Of a stretch of 58,287 nucleotides of DNA, positions 29,308 to 36,482 are shown in pieces (position 1 is the stretch's first letter; every line of letters begins with the position of its first letter). The notes beneath the pieces were generated by a model. That model had not been told where the DNA came from, searched no databases, and saw nothing but the letters and a program-made list of their open reading frames with translations. The position numbers and the translations under genes were made by a program. Source of the stretch: Actinomycetota bacterium (GTDB lineage Bacteria; Actinomycetota; Acidimicrobiia; IMCC26256; VFJJ01); contig VFJJ01000057.1 of NCBI GenBank assembly GCA_009886115.1, forward strand, positions 1-58,287, in the 5' to 3' direction.

Positions 29308-30908
29308 CAGATGCGCTCCGATCGCTCGAGGATCTCGACGGATCCCGTCGATCCGTCGATGCGGATCACATCGCCGGTGTGGAGCGTGCGGGTACCCGTC
29401 CGCGTGTTGATGACACAGGGGATACCCACCTCCCGGGCCACGATCGCGCCGTGGCTGAGAGCGCCACCGATGTCGATGACACATCCCGCGGCCACGAGGA
29501 AGTACGGGGCGTAGCTCGGGTCGGTCGTCTCGCACACGAGGATCTCGCCCGGTTCGAGATCGCCCGTGCTCGGGTCGAGCAACACCCGGACGATTCCCTC
29601 GGCCACACCCGGGCTCACGCCCACGCCCGAGACCGCGTCGGCAAGGCCCGCGGGCTCGAACGCTCGCGGCTCGACCATCCCCAGCCACGACTCGGGAAGG
29701 ACGATCGCGAGGTACTCGTCGTAGCGGGCCCGCCGGAACGCCACGAGCTCCGTGACATTGCTGGGCACCTCGGCGGTGAGCAGCTCGTCGACGGTGAGGA
29801 AGAACACGTCCTCGGGATCGTCGAGCAACCCTCGGCGCGCCCATTCGGCCCCGATCACACGGGCCTGGGCTCGCATGGCGTCGAGCATCTGCATCAGGCC
29901 CGCCTTGCCGATCTCGCGCAACGGAACGTAGGTGTGCGTTGCCCGGAGCAGCAGTCGTGCGTAGGGTCGGCGGTACCAGACCAGCGCGGCCACGAGCTCG
30001 CGCTCTGCTGCGATGCGCTCGTCAACCCGTGCCCGTTCGGCGACGCGGGGATCGGTACCGTCGTCCATCGAGCGGAGCGTGCTCACGAGGCGCTCGACCG
30101 GCGCCGGATCGTCGCGCCACGAACGGCTCGACATCTGGCCCTGGGCCGGGCCCTGGAAGCCGCGTCGAGCGAGGAACTCCGCGATGCTCAGCCGGTCGCG
30201 CGACACGGCCCAGAGATCGGCCGTGGTCTCGATCTCGATCGACTCGTGCCCGCCGAAGAGCGTGAGCATGAGATGGCTCTTGTCGACCGAGGCCAAGGTC
30301 TTGCCCAGCTGCTGGAACAGCGGCCCGCACAGAAGCGCGACGTTGGTGTGGGGTCGGGCCATCTGGTGGAAGCGCTCGCGGGCCTCGACGAACCGGCGAA
30401 AGGCTGTGGCTGCGTCGCCGCTCGATTCGGTGATGGCCTGACGCCAGAAACGCTCGTTGTCGGCGTGCACGCGACGCAGCCAGCGTGGCGTCCGGGCGAA
30501 CAGCACCGGGGTCTTGAGGAACACCACCGGATAGCGACGCCGCGAGTTGTTGCTCTCGACACCAGGACGTACCGAACCGAAGTAGTGCTCTTCGAGCGCG
30601 TCGCCCGAGGTGCCCGGTTGCAGGTCGGCCCACTGGCGCGAGAGGTCGACGTTCAGTGCCACCCGTCCGAAGAAGATCGACGACGTGCGGTGGTCGACGT
30701 CGTCGGGAGGCGGAGCGACCGTGGTGGAGAGGATCCCCATGTCGTGGTACGACTGGCGAATCATGCGCTCGTTGGCGTCGTCCCAGTGCGACCAGTTGAG
30801 CGGCGTACTCACCCCGGGGATGCCCTCGGCGATGTTCACGCGCGTCCAGGCGATACCGGGGCCCGAGACCCGATGGAGCGGATCGTTGAGTGCTGCCGGC
30901 TGTGCCAT
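29307..30908 (-). CDS. PEP-synthase/rifampin-phosphotransferase-like protein without ATP-grasp domain (copy B)
   Basis: 533 residues from the ATG at 30908. It has the same plan as copy A: HRVSGPGIAWTRVNIAEGIPG...TPLNW at the start, a long helical middle, then the phosphohistidine motif GGALSHGAIVAREVGIPCV with His486 and TRTGTRTLHTGDVIRIDGSTG. No ATP-grasp domain is encoded. A TAGAAT box six bases before the ATG indicates a leaderless transcript. The two copies are convergent and may work as alternative or interacting subunits; that is inference. Confidence 0.8.
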   Translation of the reverse strand: MAQPAALNDPLHRVSGPGIAWTRVNIAEGIPGVSTPLNWSHWDDANERMIRQSYHDMGILSTTVAPPPDDVDHRTSSIFFGRVALNVDLSRQWADLQPGTSGDALEEHYFGSVRPGVESNNSRRRYPVVFLKTPVLFARTPRWLRRVHADNERFWRQAITESSGDAATAFRRFVEARERFHQMARPHTNVALLCGPLFQQLGKTLASVDKSHLMLTLFGGHESIEIETTADLWAVSRDRLSIAEFLARRGFQGPAQGQMSSRSWRDDPAPVERLVSTLRSMDDGTDPRVAERARVDERIAAERELVAALVWYRRPYARLLLRATHTYVPLREIGKAGLMQMLDAMRAQARVIGAEWARRGLLDDPEDVFFLTVDELLTAEVPSNVTELVAFRRARYDEYLAIVLPESWLGMVEPRAFEPAGLADAVSGVGVSPGVAEGIVRVLLDPSTGDLEPGEILVCETTDPSYAPYFLVAAGCVIDIGGALSHGAIVAREVGIPCVINTRTGTRTLHTGDVIRIDGSTGSVEILERSERI

Positions 30909-30920
30909 CAGCAGATTCTA
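30909..30920 (-). promoter_or_regulatory. Leaderless -10 promoter box for the copy B gene
   Basis: On the minus strand TAGAAT is followed by six bases (CTGCTG) and then the ATG at 30908, the spacing of actinobacterial leaderless genes. No Shine-Dalgarno sequence is present. Confidence 0.6.
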
Positions 30921-31006
30921 CGAACTGCTCGCGCTGTGGTCATCTGCGTTACCCGGGTCGGCGATCACCTGCTCCGGCCGCCAGCGATGACGGTTCGGGC
31001 GGGTGC

Positions 31007-31891
31007 TCACGCCTGGTCTTCGAGCGACCAGTCGTCGGGGAACGGGATGGAGGTGCGGGCGAAGTTCCCGCCGTCGCACGACGGGATGACCACGCCCGAC
31101 ATGTACTCGGAGTCGTCGGAGGCGAGGAACGTCGCCACGCCGGCGTTGTCGCGCAGACGCGGTGGCCGGTTGAGCTTGAGCGGCCCGGGGAACATCGAGC
31201 GGGCGTCCCAGGCCAGCCCGCTCTCGGCCAGTGCGGCCTCCTCGTACGACATCCCGTTCACCTCGGCGTCGGAGGGAAGGGCGAAGTTGACGGCCATGCC
31301 GTGCGCGGGGGCGAGGCCATTGACCCTGATGCCCCAACGGCCGAGGTCGAACGCCATCGACTTCACGAGTGCGATCGCCCCGGCCTTGGCCGAGCAGTAC
31401 GGACCGAAGCCCGGGTAGGCGTTGAGACCACCGGCCGACGTGGTGACGACGATGTTGCCGAAGCCTTGGGGCTTCATCACCCGGGCGGCGTGCTTCCCGC
31501 TGAAGAAGACGCCCTTGTAGACGACGGCGTTGACGGCGTCGAACTGGGCCTCGGTGAACTCCTCGAAGGGGATCGTGCCGAAACCGTCGACGGGCACCCC
31601 GGCGTTGGCGAACATGATGTCGAGGCGGCCATAGGTGTCGACGGCGGCGCGCACCGCGGCCTCGACCTCGGCCTCGATCGTGACGTCGACCTTCATCCCG
31701 ATGGCGACACCGCCGGTGTCGCTGATCGCCTGGGCGACGTCGTGAGCGCGCTTGTCGACCAGGTCGGTGACCACGATCGAGGCGCCCTCCTCGGCCCACC
31801 ACCGGGCGCACTCGCGCCCGAGGCCCGAGCCCGCTCCGGTGATGACGGCGACCTTGTCGGCGAAGCGCCCTGTGCTCGTGTGGGCTGCCAT
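31007..31891 (-). CDS. Short-chain dehydrogenase/reductase
   Basis: 294 residues from the ATG at 31891 (GGGGGA upstream). Classical features are intact: TGAGSGLG (about 18-25), NAG, TTSAGG and YCSAK, then the substrate-loop region with PGPLKLNRPPRLRDNAGVATFLASDDSEYMSG and the C-terminal IPSCDGG. The insert around EVNGMSYEEAALAESGLAW is typical of a mycobacterial-type subgroup. It is preceded by the CoA-transferase gene on the same strand, 95 bp away, suggesting action on an acyl-CoA-derived alcohol. Confidence 0.9.
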   Translation of the reverse strand: MAAHTSTGRFADKVAVITGAGSGLGRECARWWAEEGASIVVTDLVDKRAHDVAQAISDTGGVAIGMKVDVTIEAEVEAAVRAAVDTYGRLDIMFANAGVPVDGFGTIPFEEFTEAQFDAVNAVVYKGVFFSGKHAARVMKPQGFGNIVVTTSAGGLNAYPGFGPYCSAKAGAIALVKSMAFDLGRWGIRVNGLAPAHGMAVNFALPSDAEVNGMSYEEAALAESGLAWDARSMFPGPLKLNRPPRLRDNAGVATFLASDDSEYMSGVVIPSCDGGNFARTSIPFPDDWSLEDQA

Positions 31892-31986
31892 GGTTCCCCC
31901 GGTGTCTCGATGGTGAAGCTGGAAGGTGGTGAACGGACCGGCCCGACGTGTGTCGGCGTGTCGGGTGTGTCGGGTGTGTCGGTGGA

Positions 31987-34452
31987 TCAGCGCGCCGGAA
32001 GCGGATCGGGAGCGAAGATCACGCCGTCGGCCTCCAGCTCGGCGATGGCGTCGGCGGAGTATCCCAGCTCGTGGAGGATCGCGGTGTTGTGCTCACCCCG
32101 TACGCATCCGGGGCGAGCCCGGCCGGGGGTGAGGCTCAAGTCGACGGGCACGCCGCTGCGTACCACCGTCCCGAAGAGAGGATGGCCGACCTCGAGCGAG
32201 CGTCCGGTCTCGCGCATCACGGGATCGTCGAGCGTGAAGGCCGACTGCGAGTCTTCCCGTACAGCCACACATCCCACGTCGACTCCAGCCAGCAGCGACT
32301 CCCACTCGGGCGCCGGACGTTCGGCGAACACCGCCGTCAGCTCCTCGATCAGCAAGGCGTCATTGGTGTTGCGGGCGGCGACGGTCGCGAACCTCGGATC
32401 GCTCGGCAACGCCTGGCGTCCGATGGCCTCGGTGAATCGTGTCCACTCCCCCTCGGTGGGAACGACGATGCACACCCAACCCTCGGCTGCCTCGTACAGG
32501 CGGCTCAGGGCGCCCGTCCCCATGTTCTCGGCGTCGCAGACCGGGACGGAGACCTTGTCGGCGTATGTGCAGAAGTCGTCGGAGTAGGCGAGAGCGTTGC
32601 CGCCGATCATGCTCGCGACCACGAACTGGCCTCGTCCCGTACGCCGCTGGTGCAGCACCCCCAAACAGATCGCCGGGAGCACGGCCAGCGCGGCGTTCGA
32701 GTCGCCGTCGACGATGTGCGCGAGCCGAGGCGCGATCACCGCCTGGAGCTCGGGGACGCTCAGGTCGACGTTGAGCTCGGGGTCGATCCAGTGGCCGACC
32801 TGTCGGCCGAAGCTGCCCGCGACGGCCTGCGCCGCTTGGGCGTAGAGGGCTCGGTGCGCATACGGGCCGTCGACGCCGTACCCGGCGGCGTGCACGTAGA
32901 CGATTCGCGGGTTGAGACGCGAGACGGTGTCGTGGTCGATGCCGAGGCGTTCGGCCACACCCGAACGAAAGCCGAGGACGAACACGTCGGCCTTCGCCAG
33001 CACCTCGTGGGCGATCTTGCGGCCTGCCTCGCTGGCGAGGTCGAGCGAGAGGCTCTCCTTGCCGCTCGTGGTCTTGACCGATCCGACCTCGGGGCCGAAC
33101 GAGCGCCGCATCGGATCGCCGACCCGGTCCTCGAGCTTGATGACCCGAGCCCCGAGGTCGGCGGCCATCGAGACCCCGAAGGGCATGGCGTAGAAGTATC
33201 CGAACTCGACGATCGTGACGCCCGTCAGCGGGCCCGCAGCGTGGCGACCGTCACCGTCACCGCCGCCGTCACCGGTTCCGTTGGCAGCCGGGACGGTGCT
33301 GGGGGAGCGAGGAGATGGGAGCGGGTCGTGGGCGTCGAGCGCCGGCGCCGAGCGCGTGATGACGGCCGGCGACCCCCGGAAGCCGGCGAGCGGTCCGACC
33401 TGGCGGACGGGACCGTGCACGGGATCGTCGACGGTGATGGCGTTGCCGTTGTGGACGATCTGCGGATGGTCGAGGCCCTCCTCGCTCGTGGCCGCGACCT
33501 CGAACGCGATGTCGGGATCGGCGAGCAGCAGCGGCAGCCACTCGGTGAGCGTCTTGGTGCGGAACGCCTCCCACATCTGGTCTTCCCAGACCTGGGCGTC
33601 CTCCGGGGAGTCGAACATCGGGAGGTTCTTGTTCTGCGGTAGGTCGAGGAGCGCGCCGAGCCCGGCGACGCGGGTGAGCGATTGGGCCTGGTGCGGCAAG
33701 ACCGTCGAGGTCTGGATGAACCGGCCGTCGCGCGTGCCGACGAGCAACCCGTAGCGGGTGAAGGCCATCGCGCCCGACTTGGTGTCGGCGACGCCGCTGT
33801 TGCCTGCCCGGCGCATCATCAGCGTGATCATCAACGAGAAGTAGTCGAGCGGGTCGAGACCCTGGACGAGCGTGGCGTCGACCCGCTGGCCGTGGCCCGT
33901 CTGGTCGCGAACGAGCAGAGCACCGGCGATCCCGCCCAGGGCCATCATCGCCGCTCCGTAGCTGCCCGAGAGCTGCGGGAAGTAGATCGGGCCGTTGCGC
34001 GGCGCGTACGACCCGCGGGCGAACACGCCGGCCTTGGCGGCCACGAGGGCCTCGTAACCCTTGAGCCTGCTGTAGTTCCCGGTTGGCCCGAACCCGCTGA
34101 TCGCGCAGTAGACGAGCGAGGGATCGGCGCCGCACAGCGCCGCTGCACCCACGACCCAGCCGTCGGCCACGCCGGGGCTGAACCCCTCGACGACGATGTC
34201 GGCGCCGGCAGCGAGCTCACGGACCCGCGCTCGCCCGGCCTCGGTGCGGAGGTCGGCGACCACGCTCTCCTTGCCCCGGTTCCAGACCAGGAATCCCGAC
34301 GGCGACAGCGTGCGCAGGCGATCGCCCCCGGGCGCCTCGATCTTGACGACCCGGGCGCCGAGATCGGCCAGGACCATCCCCACCATCGAAGCAGCCGCGC
34401 TCCCGGCGCCCATCTCGATGACGGTCAGCCCACCGCAGATCGTGTGGTTCAC
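31987..34452 (-). CDS. Tandem CaiB/BaiF (family III) CoA-transferase fusion with inactive-looking second half
   Basis: 821 residues from a GTG at 34452 (GGGAG upstream). Two full family III domains (about 1-390 and 435-821) are joined by a Gly/Asp-rich linker (TGDGGGDGDG). The first keeps the catalytic Asp at 192 (GQRVDATL). The aligned site in the second reads GQFVVAS, so Val612 replaces it. Family III enzymes swap CoA between organic acids through an aspartyl-CoA anhydride and normally act as interlocked dimers; a tandem fusion could fold as a pseudo-dimer with one active site. The acid substrate is unknown. Confidence 0.88.
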   Translation of the reverse strand: MNHTICGGLTVIEMGAGSAAASMVGMVLADLGARVVKIEAPGGDRLRTLSPSGFLVWNRGKESVVADLRTEAGRARVRELAAGADIVVEGFSPGVADGWVVGAAALCGADPSLVYCAISGFGPTGNYSRLKGYEALVAAKAGVFARGSYAPRNGPIYFPQLSGSYGAAMMALGGIAGALLVRDQTGHGQRVDATLVQGLDPLDYFSLMITLMMRRAGNSGVADTKSGAMAFTRYGLLVGTRDGRFIQTSTVLPHQAQSLTRVAGLGALLDLPQNKNLPMFDSPEDAQVWEDQMWEAFRTKTLTEWLPLLLADPDIAFEVAATSEEGLDHPQIVHNGNAITVDDPVHGPVRQVGPLAGFRGSPAVITRSAPALDAHDPLPSPRSPSTVPAANGTGDGGGDGDGRHAAGPLTGVTIVEFGYFYAMPFGVSMAADLGARVIKLEDRVGDPMRRSFGPEVGSVKTTSGKESLSLDLASEAGRKIAHEVLAKADVFVLGFRSGVAERLGIDHDTVSRLNPRIVYVHAAGYGVDGPYAHRALYAQAAQAVAGSFGRQVGHWIDPELNVDLSVPELQAVIAPRLAHIVDGDSNAALAVLPAICLGVLHQRRTGRGQFVVASMIGGNALAYSDDFCTYADKVSVPVCDAENMGTGALSRLYEAAEGWVCIVVPTEGEWTRFTEAIGRQALPSDPRFATVAARNTNDALLIEELTAVFAERPAPEWESLLAGVDVGCVAVREDSQSAFTLDDPVMRETGRSLEVGHPLFGTVVRSGVPVDLSLTPGRARPGCVRGEHNTAILHELGYSADAIAELEADGVIFAPDPLPAR

Positions 34453-34562
34453 TGTCGCTCCCGCGGCGATTGACGGACGTGGGCACTGTACGGGGAGGCG
34501 CCGGCCCGAGGAAAGCGGCATCTCCCCGCCCGCCGCCACCGGTTGCCGCCCGTTCTCGCGCG

Positions 34563-34600
34563 TTCATTTCCCTTCCTTTCACTTCCTTTTCCTTCCATTC
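34563..34600. repeat. Polypyrimidine tract (CTTCC-rich) in intergenic DNA
   Basis: A 38-bp run of C and T interrupted only by three A bases, built from TTCC and TTTC blocks, is strikingly unlike the surrounding GC-rich DNA. It lies in the 240-bp gap between divergent genes starting at 34452 and 34693. The complementary strand is a run of AAGGAAG-type purines. Role unknown. Confidence 0.7.
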
Positions 34601-34692
34601 GTGTTCGCTGACCTCGGCTCCCGTCCGCTCCCGGTCAGCACACCGCGGGATCGGTACGCTCGTCGAGGCGTTGCGAGGGGGAGGGGAGCCGG

Positions 34693-36411
34693 TTGTTCGA
34701 TGTGGTGGTCCGAGGGGGGACGGTCGTCGATGGCACGGGAGGGCGTCGTCGCCGAGCCGACATCGGGATCGTCGCCGGCCGCATCGCCGCCATGGGGCTC
34801 CTCGAGCCGACATCCGCTCGGGAGGTCGTCGACGCGAGCGATCGCATCGTCGCTCCCGGCTTCGTCGACGTCCACTCGCACCTCGACGCCCAGGTCTTCT
34901 GGGACCCGGGGCTGACCCCGTCGTCGTTGCACGGTGTCACGACGACCCTGTCGGGGAACTGCGGTTTCACCCTGGCGCCGACCAACGAAGCAGCGACCGA
35001 CTACCTCGTTCGGATGCTCGCCGTTGTCGAGGGCATGCCGCTCGCCGCCCTCCAGGCCGGTGTCCCGGCCGATTGGTCGACGACCGCCGAGTACCTCGAT
35101 CGCATCGAAAGCAGATTGGCGATCAACGCCGGCTTCATGGTCGGGCACAGTGCCCTGCGGAGGGTCGTCATGGGCCCGGCTGCCGTCGAACGAACCGCCA
35201 CGCCTTCGGAGCTCACGGCCATGGAATCGATGCTGCGAGATGGCCTCGCTGCCGGGGCCCTGGGCTTCTCGTCGTCGTGGGGGCCTGCGCACTTCGACGC
35301 CAACGGCGACCGGGTGCCCTCGCGCTGCGCCGACCGCGATGAGCTCGTGGCCCTGGCCGCGATCTGTGGCGAGTTCGCCGGCACGTCGCTCGAGTTCATC
35401 CCCGAGCGAGCCGATCGCTTCGATGACGCGCAGCTCGAGACGATGACGTCGATGTCGGTAGCTGCGGGCCGTCCGCTCAACTGGAACATCGTCCGGATCA
35501 TGGCCGGCAACCGCTCCGAGACGGCCGGGGTGCTCGCCGCCGGTACCCACGCTCGGGCCCATGGGGCCAAGATCGTGGTGTTGCACATGCCCATCCCGTC
35601 GCGGGCGCGGTTCTCGTTCCTCACCGGCTTCGTGCTCGACGCCCTCCCCGGCTGGGGCCCGGTGCTCTCGCTCCCCGTTGCCGAGCGGCTCGGGGCATTG
35701 CGTGATCACGAGGTGCGGAGCCGTCTGGCCCGGGGTGCGGCCGAGGCCGTGGGCGGGTTGGCCGAGATCGCCGAGTGGGGCAACCGGGTGATCTCCGACA
35801 CCTCGACGGCCGAGACGGCGCGGTATCGGGGCCGGCTCGTCGCCGACATCGCGCTCGAGGAGGCCAAGACCCCGTTCAACGCGCTGCTCGACGTGGTCTG
35901 CGCCGACGGGTTGCAGACCATGTTCACCCGGCCGGCGAGCGAGCCCAGCCGCGCCGACTGGGACGCCGGCGTGGCGGCATGGCGAGATGGGAGGGCGCTC
36001 ATCGGGGGCTCGGATGCCGGAGCCCATCTCGACTTCACCGCGTACTTCGACTACCCGGTCTACGTGATCGAGCACGCGGTGCGGCGCCACGATGCGCTGT
36101 CACTCGAGGAGGCCGTCCACCTCATGACCGACGTACCCGCCCGCTTGTACGGCCTGCGCGACCGGGGACGTGTCGAGGTCGGGGCCTGGGCCGATCTCGT
36201 GCTCTTCGACGAGGCCACGATCGCCTGCGGTGAGATCGCGACCCGCCACGATCTCCCGGCCGGCGCCGGTCGCCTGTACGCCGAACCCGTTGGCATCGAC
36301 CGGGTCATCGTCAACGGCGTCACCGTGGTGGCTGACGGCCGCCTCACCGGCCGCCTAGCCGGCACCCTGTTGCGATCGGGCCGCGACACCTTCACCCCGT
36401 CGATGGTGTGA
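34693..36411 (+). CDS. N-acyl-D-amino-acid deacylase-type amidohydrolase
   Basis: 572 residues from a TTG at 34693 (GGGGAG a few bases upstream); the frame agrees with the canonical FDVVVRGGTVVDGTGG start. APGFVDVHSHLDAQVFWDP holds the metal HxH, and LSGNCGFTLAP holds the Cys that binds zinc in D-aminoacylases. A late Asp lies in GGSDAGAHLD, and the C-terminal barrel reads GRVEVGAWADLVLFD. It should hydrolyse an N-acyl amino acid or cyclic imide. Together with gamma-glutamyltransferase and a class IV aminotransferase further on, this points to degradation of conjugated amino acids. Confidence 0.85.
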   Translation: MFDVVVRGGTVVDGTGGRRRRADIGIVAGRIAAMGLLEPTSAREVVDASDRIVAPGFVDVHSHLDAQVFWDPGLTPSSLHGVTTTLSGNCGFTLAPTNEAATDYLVRMLAVVEGMPLAALQAGVPADWSTTAEYLDRIESRLAINAGFMVGHSALRRVVMGPAAVERTATPSELTAMESMLRDGLAAGALGFSSSWGPAHFDANGDRVPSRCADRDELVALAAICGEFAGTSLEFIPERADRFDDAQLETMTSMSVAAGRPLNWNIVRIMAGNRSETAGVLAAGTHARAHGAKIVVLHMPIPSRARFSFLTGFVLDALPGWGPVLSLPVAERLGALRDHEVRSRLARGAAEAVGGLAEIAEWGNRVISDTSTAETARYRGRLVADIALEEAKTPFNALLDVVCADGLQTMFTRPASEPSRADWDAGVAAWRDGRALIGGSDAGAHLDFTAYFDYPVYVIEHAVRRHDALSLEEAVHLMTDVPARLYGLRDRGRVEVGAWADLVLFDEATIACGEIATRHDLPAGAGRLYAEPVGIDRVIVNGVTVVADGRLTGRLAGTLLRSGRDTFTPSMV

Positions 36412-36426
36412 CCCCGGCTGCCGCCG

Positions 36427-36445
36427 GGCCAGGCCGGGCCTGGCC
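36427..36445. terminator. Possible bidirectional terminator hairpin
   Basis: GGCCAGG and CCTGGCC form a seven-pair stem with a five-base loop between the convergent amidohydrolase and transporter genes. There is no T tract, so it is only a candidate. Confidence 0.4.
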
Positions 36446-36482
36446 GCGGCGGATGCCCGCTCGGCCTCGGCGCTGGCAGCTC

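Noticed and set aside
31943-31985. GTGTCGGGT-like short direct repeats before the CoA-transferase stop
   Set aside because: Three to four imperfect 9-bp units in a GC-rich spacer; too short and irregular to interpret.
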